Shown here piece after piece: positions 54,391 through 63,469 of a DNA stretch of 64,000 nt. Origin of the DNA: Psychrobacillus antarcticus (GTDB taxonomy: Bacteria > Bacillota > Bacilli > Bacillales_A > Planococcaceae); assembly GCF_029533155.1 (NCBI RefSeq), contig NZ_JAIZDB010000019.1, positions 1 to 64,000 on the forward strand, written 5' to 3'. The translations under genes and the position numbers were made by a program. The notes beneath the pieces were generated by a model. It was not told the origin of the DNA. It worked only from the letters and a program-made list of their open reading frames with translations, and searched no databases. The first letter of the stretch is position 1. Each line of letters begins with the position of its first letter.

Positions 54391-54411
54391 AAACCGTAAT
54401 CGTTACTATTT
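54391..54411 (+). promoter_or_regulatory. Zur-box-like operator before the zinc-binding lipoprotein gene
   Basis: AAACCGTAATCGTTACTATTT is an imperfect 10-1-10 palindrome close to the Zur box core TCGTAATNATTACGA. It lies immediately before the ribosome site of a zinc-uptake gene, where Zur repression is expected. Confidence 0.7.
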
Positions 54412-54426
54412 AGGAGAGTGAATTTA

Positions 54427-55416
54427 TTGAAACGTATTAAGATAGGATTGGTTCTTTTTCTATTTGTGTTCCTAGCTGCTTGTGGAAACAACGAAAAGAA
54501 AACGGAAAATAACGATGGGCAAGTAAAGGTATATACAACCGTATATCCATTACAATATTTTACTGAACGTATTGGAGGAGAATCTGTAAACGTCTCATCT
54601 ATTTACCCTGCAGGAGCAAATGAACATACATTTGAGCCAACACAAAAAGATATGATGGCACTTGCAGATGCTGATTTGTTTTTTTACATAGGACTTGGCT
54701 TAGAAGGTTTTGTAGAGAATGCTAAAAAGACATTAGCAGAGGAACAAGTGAAGATGGTGGCTACGGTGGATGCAGTTTCAGACGAACAATTTGAACAGTC
54801 AGTTGGCGAGCATGAGGAAGCTACTACAGAGGAATCCAACAAGCACGAACATGAGGATGAGTCGACAGAATCGCATGAGGGACATGATCATGGGGATATC
54901 GATCCGCATGTTTGGATGTCGCCTAAAATAAGTCAAAGTCTTGCGCTTTCTATTAAAGACTCTCTAGTAGAGATTTCCCCTGAGCAACAAGAAACTTTCG
55001 AAAAAAACTATGAAGAACTTGTGAAAGAACTTCAAGTATTAGATGCAGATTTTGAAGAAATGGCACAGACTGCATCTACTAAAACATTCTTTGTTTCGCA
55101 CGCTGCGTTTGGTTATCTAGCTAACACATACGGATTAGAACAACTATCAGTAGCTGGTCTAAACTCACAAGATGAACCATCTCAAAAAGAGCTGACTAAA
55201 TTAATCGATTTAGCAGAAGAAAAAAATATAGGTTATATTTTATTTGAGCAAAATGTTTCATCCAAATTAACCGAAGTAATTCAACGGGAAATTGGAGCGG
55301 AAAGCTTAGTTCTGCACAACTTAGGTGTTTTATCAACGGAAGATATCAAAAACGAAGAAACTTATTTTACACTGATGAACAAAAACCTAGAAACATTGAG
55401 AACGGTTTTGAATTAA
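54427..55416 (+). CDS. znuA: Zinc ABC transporter substrate-binding lipoprotein (ZnuA/AdcA type)
   Basis: The protein is about 329 residues from the TTG at 54427, which has AGGAG ten bases upstream. A GTG at 54418 is too close to it. The signal ends in FLAACG, with acylated Cys19. The solute-binding fold has the metal ligands in GANEHTFEPTQKD, DPHVWMSP and FFVSHAAFGYLA, plus a His/Asp/Glu-rich loop (about 125-155, many H, with HEGHDHGD). It delivers Zn(II), perhaps Mn(II), to a permease. No znuB or znuC gene is adjacent, so its transporter must be elsewhere. Confidence 0.92.
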   Translation: MKRIKIGLVLFLFVFLAACGNNEKKTENNDGQVKVYTTVYPLQYFTERIGGESVNVSSIYPAGANEHTFEPTQKDMMALADADLFFYIGLGLEGFVENAKKTLAEEQVKMVATVDAVSDEQFEQSVGEHEEATTEESNKHEHEDESTESHEGHDHGDIDPHVWMSPKISQSLALSIKDSLVEISPEQQETFEKNYEELVKELQVLDADFEEMAQTASTKTFFVSHAAFGYLANTYGLEQLSVAGLNSQDEPSQKELTKLIDLAEEKNIGYILFEQNVSSKLTEVIQREIGAESLVLHNLGVLSTEDIKNEETYFTLMNKNLETLRTVLN

Positions 55417-55419
55417 CAA

Positions 55420-55960
55420 TTAAACCTGTTTATATCGTTTCCGAAGGGCTTTGGAAAGATGTTTTGCTATATAATTACCTAGTGAACTTTTAAGGATGCT
55501 TGTTGGTGGTGACGGACGTCACCACCAACAAGCATCCTTTTTTTTTCGGTAATCTTATGGCGTTTATCTATCCTCCGCCCTCCTTCAACTCTTAGAAACA
55601 GATAAGTCCATCTCCTTCCTTACAGAATAGAATCCTTGATTCAACAGACGATTTTATCACTATATTAACTTCGACTACTCTTATCATCCAAGCGATAGGC
55701 TGTGCTGTATCTTATTGTTGAGTACTACTCACTTAATTAATTGATTGGAGTGTAAGGTGGCGACTCGGGTGGTGAGACAGATGAGCTATCACAACGACGC
55801 GTGTGCTGTGGTGATAGCTCATCGCTCACCCCGAGAAGGCCAACAGGATGTTGGTCATCAAGGCGTTGCAACACGATGTGGCGCTCTTAGCCTTTGTACC
55901 CCACCTGTAACGAAAATCAGTAGTATTATTTATTCATTCATTGATATCCCATTTACAGAG
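55420..55960 (+). repeat. Dispersed ~500 bp repeat, copy B
   Basis: This copy has the same outer blocks and orientation as copies A (18176) and C (63470). A perfect 22-bp hairpin sits at 55492-55539 (AAGGATGCTTGTTGGTGG...) followed by TTTTTTTT. The inner 152-bp part (55755-55906, AGGTGG...CCACCT) contains another stem, GATGAGCTATCAC / GTGATAGCTCATC. It also contains the double mini-hairpin module in the opposite orientation to copies A and C. It fills the whole spacer between znuA and menE, with no gene in it. Confidence 0.85.
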
Positions 55961-55999
55961 TGACACGGTCCATTTTTTTTTACTTATCTTTTTAACGAT

Positions 56000-57418
56000 T
56001 CATATTAACTTTATCAATTCTCTTCTCACTAATTTATTGGCTCCGTTGCGAGGGAGCGCATCTATAAAGTAATATTCTTTAGGTTGCTTATAAGATGCAA
56101 GCTGAGTCTTCATAAATACCTTTAACTCACCTATAGTAACTTGCTCTTTTACTACGACAAATGCTATTGGAATTTGTCCCCATTTATCATCTTGTCGACC
56201 AGTAACCCCTGCTTCCATAACGGCTGGATGTTTTACTAATGCTTGCTCCAATTCAGCTGGATAAATATTTTCCCCGCCGGAGATGATTAAGTCTGAGCGC
56301 CGATCCACAACGAACAAATAGCCTTCCTCATCCAAATAACCAATATCACCAGTATACAACCAACCATCTATTAACGGTTTTTTAGACGCAGCTGCTCCTA
56401 TATATCCTTTGGTCACATGAGGTCCTTTAATACAAATCTCGCCCATTTTTTCATCCCCATCAATGCGAACATCTGCAAAGAAGAGTGGCTTTCCGGATGA
56501 CCCTAGTTTACGAATGGCATCTTCACTCGATAACGTCGTCGTTTGTGAGGCAGTTTCCGTCATGCCATATGTTTGTAGTACTGGAATATTTCGCTCGATT
56601 GCACGTTCTAAATAAGATAAAGGAACGGGACCCCCACCAACTAAAATAGATTGAAAGGAATTAGGGAAATACTGATTTCTATTTTCCAGAACGGACACAA
56701 TACGTTGAAGCATCACCGCTACTAAAGACATTCTAGTAGCTGCTCCATCTAATATTTCATCTACTACTTTTTCTGGCTCAAATTTAGTATGCAGACTTAC
56801 CGTCATTCCATATAACACAGATCGCATAAGAATAGAAAATCCACTTATATGAAACAAAGGTACTGTACATAACCAACAATCGGTAGGATGAATGCCTAAA
56901 TGTAGCGCTGAGCCAGTTGCATTCATCACATGATTTTCTAACGAATGGCGTACTCCTTTAGGTCTTCCAGTAGTACCTGATGTGTACATGATAGAAATAG
57001 TACGTTCTTTTGGCCAATCTCTTTCTATAGAATATACTTTTCTCTCGTTATTATGAATATCATTAAAAGAAAACCTTAAACTATAGCCTATTTTTCTTTC
57101 TTGACTGTCTACAAGTAAAATGTCAGGTTTACTATCATGGAGTTGATAATTTAACTCTACTTCACTCAAGCGTTCATTTAACATGACTAGTTCACAGCCG
57201 AGTTGAAGGCAACCATGTATAGCAATTACTAGTTCCGCTTTAGAGTTTGATAAAATAGCTATTCTCATACCAGGTTGTATTCCTTTAGCATGAAGTTTCT
57301 CTGCAAACTCATTGGCTTTGTTATAAAGTTGTTGAAACGTCCATACTTCTCCCGTAAAGCGCAAAGCGATGCGATCCGGTGTTAAATGGGCACGTTTTAA
57401 TAGTAAATTAGGAAACAT
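56000..57418 (-). CDS. menE: O-succinylbenzoate--CoA ligase
   Basis: MenE activates o-succinylbenzoate with CoA in menaquinone synthesis. The 472-residue AMP-forming enzyme has the P-loop MYTSGTTGRPKGV (about 146-158), TYGMTETASQ (about 270-279), GWLYTGDIGYLDEEGYLFVVDRRSDLI (about 360-386) and the C-terminal NKLVRREL lysine. It is 87 bases after menB, with a terminator-like hairpin between. AAGGAG precedes the ATG by eight bases. No menC follows. Confidence 0.92.
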   Translation of the reverse strand: MFPNLLLKRAHLTPDRIALRFTGEVWTFQQLYNKANEFAEKLHAKGIQPGMRIAILSNSKAELVIAIHGCLQLGCELVMLNERLSEVELNYQLHDSKPDILLVDSQERKIGYSLRFSFNDIHNNERKVYSIERDWPKERTISIMYTSGTTGRPKGVRHSLENHVMNATGSALHLGIHPTDCWLCTVPLFHISGFSILMRSVLYGMTVSLHTKFEPEKVVDEILDGAATRMSLVAVMLQRIVSVLENRNQYFPNSFQSILVGGGPVPLSYLERAIERNIPVLQTYGMTETASQTTTLSSEDAIRKLGSSGKPLFFADVRIDGDEKMGEICIKGPHVTKGYIGAAASKKPLIDGWLYTGDIGYLDEEGYLFVVDRRSDLIISGGENIYPAELEQALVKHPAVMEAGVTGRQDDKWGQIPIAFVVVKEQVTIGELKVFMKTQLASYKQPKEYYFIDALPRNGANKLVRRELIKLI

Positions 57419-57453
57419 TTTATACTCCTTTAGTTATGCTCTGTATTCTATGT

Positions 57454-57488
57454 AAAAAAGCTATCCCATAAAAAGGATAGCTTTTTTG
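57454..57488 (-). terminator. Terminator-like hairpin between menB and menE
   Basis: Stem AAAAAAGCTATCC / GGATAGCTTTTTT, symmetrical, in the menB-menE spacer. It may reduce menE expression or mark a separate menE transcript. Confidence 0.82.
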
Positions 57489-57505
57489 TTCTCTTCATTC
57501 AGTAA

Positions 57506-58324
57506 TCACGGAAAACGTGGGAATTGACCAAAATCTGGTTTACGTTTTTCTTTAAATGCATCTCGGCCTTCTTTTGCTTCATCAGTAGTGTAGTAAAGAA
57601 GTGTTGCGTCACCTGCTAATTGTTGAAGTCCTGCTAAACCATCCGTATCTGCATTCATCGCAGCCTTTAAGAAGCGAATTGCAGTTGGACTCATTTCTAG
57701 CATTTCCTCACACCATTGAACAGTTTCATCTTCTAATTGTGCGTATGGAACCACCGTATTAACTAAGCCCATATCAAGTGCTTGTTGTGCGTCGTATTGA
57801 CGGCATAAAAACCAAATTTCACGGGCTTTTTTATGTCCAACAATTCGTGCTAAATAACCAGAACCATACCCAGCGTCAAACGATCCAACTTTAGGTCCAG
57901 TTTGTCCAAATTTAGCATTGTCAGCAGCAATTGTTAAATCACAAACAACATGCAGAACATGACCTCCACCAATTGCAAAACCAGCAACCATTGCAACAAC
58001 TGGTTTTGGTATTACACGTATTAAACGTTGTAAATCTAGCACGTTTAAGCGAGGAATTTCATCTTCTCCCACATATCCACCATGTCCACGTACTTTTTGG
58101 TCTCCGCCTGAACAGAATGCGTGCTCACCTTCACCAGTTAAAATAATGGCACCTACATTTTTATCGTCACGTGCACGAGTAAATGCATCAATCATTTCCA
58201 TTACTGTTTTAGGGCGAAATGCATTACGCACCTCGGGACGGTTAATAGTTACTTTTGCAATACCGTTATAGAACTCATACTTAATGTCTTCATATGTATG
58301 TAATGTTGTCCATTCGCGAGTCAT
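57506..58324 (-). CDS. menB: 1,4-dihydroxy-2-naphthoyl-CoA synthase
   Basis: MenB closes the naphthoquinone ring from succinylbenzoyl-CoA. The 272-residue crotonase-fold enzyme has the oxyanion-hole segment [12 protein letters not shown] (about 69-80), [21 protein letters not shown] (about 113-133) and [16 protein letters not shown] (about 145-160). The C-terminal [21 protein letters not shown] is typical. It overlaps menH by four bases (ATGA) and has GAGGATG upstream. Confidence 0.96.
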   Translation of the reverse strand: MTREWTTLHTYEDIKYEFYNGIAKVTINRPEVRNAFRPKTVMEMIDAFTRARDDKNVGAIILTGEGEHAFCSGGDQKVRGHGGYVGEDEIPRLNVLDLQRLIRVIPKPVVAMVAGFAIGGGHVLHVVCDLTIAADNAKFGQTGPKVGSFDAGYGSGYLARIVGHKKAREIWFLCRQYDAQQALDMGLVNTVVPYAQLEDETVQWCEEMLEMSPTAIRFLKAAMNADTDGLAGLQQLAGDATLLYYTTDEAKEGRDAFKEKRKPDFGQFPRFP

Positions 58325-59148
58325 CTTACATCCTCCTTTAAAATTATATCCTCTACTATTGTAGCAAACAATTCAGGATTTTCCACATGAATTGCATGAC
58401 CTACATCCTTAATTTCTTTATGTGCAACATTAGGGAGGTATTTCTTCATCTCTTTCGCAAGCTCGCTAAATTTTCCATCTAGCTCTCCAGTTAGCAAAAA
58501 TGTCGGTGTGATGACTTCTTCAAGCCTTTTCCAATAGGAGGGTTGTACGCCGGTACCAAATCCACGTAAGCTATTTGCTAGCCCTATTTCAGACCCAGCT
58601 AGTCTCTCCTGTCGTATCAGCTGCCGTTTCTCCATGGATAATTGACGCTGTGAATAAAATAAAGGAATTGCCTCCCAAAAACTCACAAAGGATGGGAGCC
58701 CATCATTTAATATTCGATCAGCAAGCTGCTCATCTGATTTTTTTCTATTTAAGCGTTCATCTTCGTCAGAAAGGCCAGGCGAACTACTTTCAAGGATGAG
58801 TCTTTTTACAGGATACTGGCTTGCATAGGAAAGAGCTAATCGACCACCCATTGAATAACCAACGAGCGTAAAGTCACTCCACTGAAGCTCCTGAAACAAT
58901 GCATGTAAGTCTGCTACCTGCTCCTCAACAGTATATCGGTCAGAATCCATAGGCTTGGAAGTTAATCCGTGACCAATAAGATCAATGGTCAACAGTTCAA
59001 GCGTATTTGACAGATACGAAACAAATTCATCCCATGTATTTGCAGAACCCGTAAATCCATGTAAAAACACTATTCTTTCCTTCGCTCCTATATTATATCT
59101 GTTGAAATGAATATCAATGCCTCGGATATTTACCGTTATACTTTCCAA
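58321..59148 (-). CDS. menH: 2-succinyl-6-hydroxy-2,4-cyclohexadiene-1-carboxylate synthase
   Basis: The 275-residue alpha/beta-hydrolase removes pyruvate from the MenD product. The nucleophile is S99 in [12 protein letters not shown], and [15 protein letters not shown] (28-42) is the oxyanion region. The His is near [10 protein letters not shown]. The start is TTG 59148 with AAGGAG 11 bases upstream, overlapping menD by 13 bases. Gene order menF-D-H-B-E is that of Bacillus. Confidence 0.92.
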   Translation of the reverse strand: MESITVNIRGIDIHFNRYNIGAKERIVFLHGFTGSANTWDEFVSYLSNTLELLTIDLIGHGLTSKPMDSDRYTVEEQVADLHALFQELQWSDFTLVGYSMGGRLALSYASQYPVKRLILESSSPGLSDEDERLNRKKSDEQLADRILNDGLPSFVSFWEAIPLFYSQRQLSMEKRQLIRQERLAGSEIGLANSLRGFGTGVQPSYWKRLEEVITPTFLLTGELDGKFSELAKEMKKYLPNVAHKEIKDVGHAIHVENPELFATIVEDIILKEDVR

Positions 59149-60848
59149 ACTGAGTCCAGCTCCTTAGAAATAGCCGCCCATAATTTTCGATGTGTCTCTG
59201 TATTAACTTGTCTATTCGTAAACACTTCAATAATACGAATATCCTTCGACTTCTCTTCGGCTAAAGCTTCTTTAAAATCTTCCTTCGTATGAACTGCATT
59301 GTACTGAGCATTATACATAGCGGCAATATGTGAAAATTCTAATCCTGTAGGTGTGCCAAACAAATGCTCAAAATAATTGGTTTCAGTTGATTGAGGTAAA
59401 TAAGAGAAAATACCTCCGCCATCATTATTCATAAGGATAATCGTCATATCACAATTGTGGAATCGACTCACAATCAATCCATTCAAATCATGTAAAAAAG
59501 CCAAATCTCCAATTAGCAAGTAGCCAGGACGATTTAATGCTGCTTGAGTTCCAAGTGCTGTAGAAACTACCCCGTCTATTCCATTAGTTCCTCTGTTCGC
59601 ATATAGCTGAATATCCAGCGTTGTTTTATTGAAAAATGAATCTAAATCTCGTATTGGCATACTGCTACTGGCAAATAAAAAAGACTTATCAGGTAATGTT
59701 TCAAATAACACGCCTGCTAATGCACCTTCATCTGTTTCATTTTGAATATAATTATTCACATGATTCATTGCAATTTTGTTTGCTTTGGACCAGGAATCCG
59801 TATAGTTAGAAGAAGATTTCTCAAGGGTTTTTACCCATAACGACTCAGCCGCAACCTGTACATGATGAGTAGCGATATGAAGTGAATCACGAAAAATAGG
59901 ACTTTCATCTACAACAATATAAATTTCGGGCTTGTGAGATTTTAAATAAAGCATAAGCGGCTTTGAAACTGGTTGGGCACCGAAACGTATTACTACATTT
60001 GGAGCAGCTGCTTTTTGAAAAGCATCATTTTTGAGAATGGCATCGTATTGATCTATACATAAATCCATGCAATCAGCAGGTATAGATGTTCGCAAATTGG
60101 ATAGTGGGTCAACTAGAACTGGCCACTGTATAGTTTTTGCAAATTCCCAAAAACCCTCAGTAGTTTGAAGGGAATCTCCTACTATAAATAATCCCTTTTC
60201 TTCATTTTGAAGAATGTCTTTATACCATACTAAAAATTCTTCACTTGGTACTAGCATACCGATTTCCGGAACTTGCATAGTCACTGTTGTTAAGGTTTGT
60301 TCCATATCAACCAATAATGGCTCACGGAATGGTACGTTAATATGAACAGGTCCCATCGGAAAAACTTTCGACGTAGATACAGCACGTTGGATGTGACGCT
60401 CTACAAATGCTAAATTTGCATCATCTTTTTCTGGTAGAGGAAAGTCCACTGTCCATTTAACATGCTTGCCGTAGAGATGTAGCTGGTCTATCGCTTGAGG
60501 TGCTCCTACTTCCCTTAGTTCATGAGGACGATCAGCTGTAATGACCAGTAAAGGTACACGAGCGTAATATGCCTCCACTATAGCCGGAAAGAAATTTGCT
60601 GCTGCTGTTCCAGAAGTACATAACAAGACAACAGGATTTTTTTTAGCTTTCGCAATACCAAGCGCAAAGTAACCAGCAGAACGCTCATCTATTTGACGAT
60701 AAAATTGAAAACCCTCACTTTTAGCAAATGCATAGGCTAGTGGAGTAGACCTTGAACCTGGACACATTACTATATCCTGCACCCCTGCCTGTTTAATCGT
60801 TTCTACAAATTGATTTACATAAGATGTTAAATACTCGATATTAGTCAT
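59136..60848 (-). CDS. menD: 2-succinyl-5-enolpyruvyl-6-hydroxy-3-cyclohexene-1-carboxylate synthase
   Basis: This ThDP-dependent enzyme joins isochorismate and 2-oxoglutarate. The 570-residue protein has the N-terminal PYR domain with CPGSRSTPLAYA (about 29-40) and the ThDP/Mg site in LIGDLAFLHDLNGL ... NNDGGGIFSYLPQ (about 455-490). SSMPIRDLDSF and ANRGTNGIDGVVSTALG (about 405-440) are MenD-specific. It overlaps menF by eight bases. Confidence 0.95.
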   Translation of the reverse strand: MTNIEYLTSYVNQFVETIKQAGVQDIVMCPGSRSTPLAYAFAKSEGFQFYRQIDERSAGYFALGIAKAKKNPVVLLCTSGTAAANFFPAIVEAYYARVPLLVITADRPHELREVGAPQAIDQLHLYGKHVKWTVDFPLPEKDDANLAFVERHIQRAVSTSKVFPMGPVHINVPFREPLLVDMEQTLTTVTMQVPEIGMLVPSEEFLVWYKDILQNEEKGLFIVGDSLQTTEGFWEFAKTIQWPVLVDPLSNLRTSIPADCMDLCIDQYDAILKNDAFQKAAAPNVVIRFGAQPVSKPLMLYLKSHKPEIYIVVDESPIFRDSLHIATHHVQVAAESLWVKTLEKSSSNYTDSWSKANKIAMNHVNNYIQNETDEGALAGVLFETLPDKSFLFASSSMPIRDLDSFFNKTTLDIQLYANRGTNGIDGVVSTALGTQAALNRPGYLLIGDLAFLHDLNGLIVSRFHNCDMTIILMNNDGGGIFSYLPQSTETNYFEHLFGTPTGLEFSHIAAMYNAQYNAVHTKEDFKEALAEEKSKDIRIIEVFTNRQVNTETHRKLWAAISKELDSVWKV

Positions 60849-62202
60849 TCATATTTCCTCCAAGTGTTCTAAGCATCGGACGGAACTTCACTCGTGTCTC
60901 TTCAAATTCATCTAAAGATGATGATTCCGCAACGATTCCGCCACCCGCGTATAAATAGGCATGTTCATTTTCCACTAAAGCTGAGCGTATTCCAACAGCG
61001 AACTCACCGTCCCCTTCCGCATTTATCCAACCAATAGGTGCAGCATAATACCCACGATTCATCTGTTCAGACTCTCGAATAATCCTAATTGCATCCTGAC
61101 GGGGTTCTCCTCCTAACGCTGGAGTTGGATGTAATGCTTGTACTAGCTCGAAAAGCGATGAACCCTTTTTTAGATTCCCTTCAATAGGAGAATATAGATG
61201 CTGTATATCTCGGATTTTCATAAGCTTTGGTCTAGTTGGTACATTGATATCCTCACAATATTGCATGAATACTTTCTTAATCATTTCTACTACATATTTA
61301 TGCTCCCCTAAGTTTTTGGGATCTGTTAATAATGAATCCCCCAGTTCCTTATCTTCGAGCGAATTACTCCCTCGTCTTATGGAACCCGCAAGTCCAGCAG
61401 ATTGCGCTTTACTACTATCCACTTTTACAAGGCGCTCTGGTGTTGCACCTACAAACATTTTCTCCCCGTTCTCCAAACCAAATAAATAACTTTCTGGTTG
61501 CTCCATTGATGCATTGTATATGGCTGTAGCCGGAGAGAAATTATCGTTAAACGTTAGCTTAAGAGATCTAGCAATTACTACTTTTTGAACTTCATCTTCC
61601 CGAATCCTCTTCGTTACATCCTCTACTGCATGTAAATACTCATCCTTCAAGCGATCTTCCCGTTTGATCAAGGACGGTTTAGCATGTACCTTTAACTCTT
61701 TTACTTGAGCAGTGTGTATTAGTGCATCTCTTTCTATACGTAGCTGTTCGAAAGTTTCCGTGCTCTTATCTTGATCTGTAATATAATGTATGTTAACGTA
61801 TGCTTGGTCATGTCGAATAACTAACTGAAAAGTAGATACAACAAAGAAAGCAGAAGGAAATGTATCCCACTCCGATGAAACTTTGTTCTTCGGATCAAAA
61901 GAAAATCCGCCAAAAAGAATTGGCGAAACATCCGCTTTTTCCTTTAAAGAGGTCTGGCATAGTTCCTTCCATTTTGTATCAATATCCCTATATCTATTAT
62001 CTTCTAAATCATTTGAAATAGTATGAGCATGTCCCAATCCTACTAAAGTTAACGTTTTCTCTTTGTTTTGCCAAAAATAACGCTTACCTTTATATTGATC
62101 GTCTCCTGCTTCAAAGAAAGCTTGTGCAGATAGTCTTGATACTTCTATTGTTTCCGTATAAAAACGGTATTTTGTATTAATGGTACCGGTGGTTTTCGGC
62201 AT
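60841..62202 (-). CDS. menF: Isochorismate synthase MenF
   Basis: MenF isomerises chorismate to isochorismate, committing it to menaquinone. The 453-residue chorismate-binding enzyme shows KVVIARSLKL, FVGATPERLVKV, SAGLAGSIRRGSN, PALGGEPRQDAI and GYYAAPIGWINAEGDGEFAVGIRSA. The general-base Lys/Glu set of the family appears in place. It is the first gene of the operon, with GGAGG nine bases before the ATG, and is divergent from menA. Confidence 0.94.
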   Translation of the reverse strand: MPKTTGTINTKYRFYTETIEVSRLSAQAFFEAGDDQYKGKRYFWQNKEKTLTLVGLGHAHTISNDLEDNRYRDIDTKWKELCQTSLKEKADVSPILFGGFSFDPKNKVSSEWDTFPSAFFVVSTFQLVIRHDQAYVNIHYITDQDKSTETFEQLRIERDALIHTAQVKELKVHAKPSLIKREDRLKDEYLHAVEDVTKRIREDEVQKVVIARSLKLTFNDNFSPATAIYNASMEQPESYLFGLENGEKMFVGATPERLVKVDSSKAQSAGLAGSIRRGSNSLEDKELGDSLLTDPKNLGEHKYVVEMIKKVFMQYCEDINVPTRPKLMKIRDIQHLYSPIEGNLKKGSSLFELVQALHPTPALGGEPRQDAIRIIRESEQMNRGYYAAPIGWINAEGDGEFAVGIRSALVENEHAYLYAGGGIVAESSSLDEFEETRVKFRPMLRTLGGNMND

Positions 62203-62355
62203 AAATATGACCTCCGTTTAATAACTTCTGTTTCATATTGCTTTATTTATTAACTCTACCCCTAATCATACATCTTTCTATACATTTCGGCACACATTTA
62301 GCTATAAATATATGCTAAAATAAAGGTTGGATTCTGTTAAAGGAGAGAAAATTTT

Positions 62356-63267
62356 ATGTCACATGAATTACAAGCAGACAAAGGGTGGCGCGTTTGGTGG
62401 AAATTAACAAGACCACATACCCTTACTGCCTCATTTGCACCCGTTTTTCTAGGTACAATGATTGCCCTATATCAGGTAAATATTGACTGGTTATTATTTA
62501 TTGCTATGTTACTAGCTTGTTTACTAATCCAGGCTGCTACAAATATGTTTAACGAGTATTATGATTTTGTACGAGGTCTCGATAGTGAGGAATCGGTAGG
62601 TATCGGTGGAGCAATTGTCCGTAATGGTGTAAAACCAAAAACGGTTATGCAACTAGCTCTGTTACTATATGTAATAGCTGCCGTATTAGGAATCTATATT
62701 TGTTATGAAAGTTCTTGGCTATTATTAGTGGTTGGTGCAATTTCTATGGCAGTTGGATATTTCTACACAGGTGGTCCTTACCCTATTTCTAGTACTCCCT
62801 TTGGCGAACTATTTAGTGGGTTGTTTATGGGGATGCTTATAGTATTAATTGCAGTTTATATTCAAGTAGGTTCAGTCCCTGTATTTGCTGTTTTGTTATC
62901 TGTACCAAGTGCCCTGCTTGTTGCTGCGATAATGCTTTCTAATAATATTCGAGATTTAGTAGAAGATACTAAAGGCGGACGAAAAACGATGGCTATATTA
63001 GTTGGAAGGAACAACGCCATCGCAATTCTAGCTTCTTATTTTGTATTATCCTATCTATGGATTATGGCTTTAGTACTCCTACAAATAATTACCCCATGGA
63101 GTTTATTGGTCATTTTAAGTCTTAAAAAACCAATACATGCTATTAAATTGTTTAAGCAAACTGAAAACCCAATTCAAGTAGCACCAGCTATGAAAGACAC
63201 TGCACTTACAAATACGATTTTTGTATTTCTATTAGGCATAGGATTACTGATTGGCTATTTTCTCTAA
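62356..63267 (+). CDS. menA: 1,4-dihydroxy-2-naphthoate prenyltransferase
   Basis: The 303-residue UbiA-family enzyme, with about eight membrane helices, attaches the polyprenyl chain to DHNA. The first Asp motif lies in NMFNEYYDFVRGLD (about 65-78) and the second in NNIRDLVEDTKGGRKTMA (about 197-214). The start has AAGGAGAG upstream. It is divergent from menF across 153 bases, so both arms may share a control region. Confidence 0.93.
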   Translation: MSHELQADKGWRVWWKLTRPHTLTASFAPVFLGTMIALYQVNIDWLLFIAMLLACLLIQAATNMFNEYYDFVRGLDSEESVGIGGAIVRNGVKPKTVMQLALLLYVIAAVLGIYICYESSWLLLVVGAISMAVGYFYTGGPYPISSTPFGELFSGLFMGMLIVLIAVYIQVGSVPVFAVLLSVPSALLVAAIMLSNNIRDLVEDTKGGRKTMAILVGRNNAIAILASYFVLSYLWIMALVLLQIITPWSLLVILSLKKPIHAIKLFKQTENPIQVAPAMKDTALTNTIFVFLLGIGLLIGYFL

Positions 63268-63273
63268 TAATGC

Positions 63274-63316
63274 AAAAAAACAGATGAGCGATATTTTCCT
63301 GCTCATCTGTTTTTGT
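63274..63316 (+). terminator. Terminator of menA
   Basis: Stem AAAACAGATGAGC / GCTCATCTGTTTT with a GATATTTTCCT-type loop and T-run. Confidence 0.9.
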
Positions 63317-63469
63317 TTATAGTATGTTAAAGGAATAGGTTGTTTCCAATGAACTATCACCGAATGAGCCTAGGAGTAAAAACATTTTTGACAGTAGGTA
63401 TGCTAAACTTACGCTAGATCATTATGAATACCATTTAGAAATAAAAAAATATAAGAAAAACCGAAAAAA

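Noticed and set aside
55745-55963. 72-codon frame in repeat copy B
   Set aside because: It lies entirely in a palindromic repeat and is not open in copies A and C.
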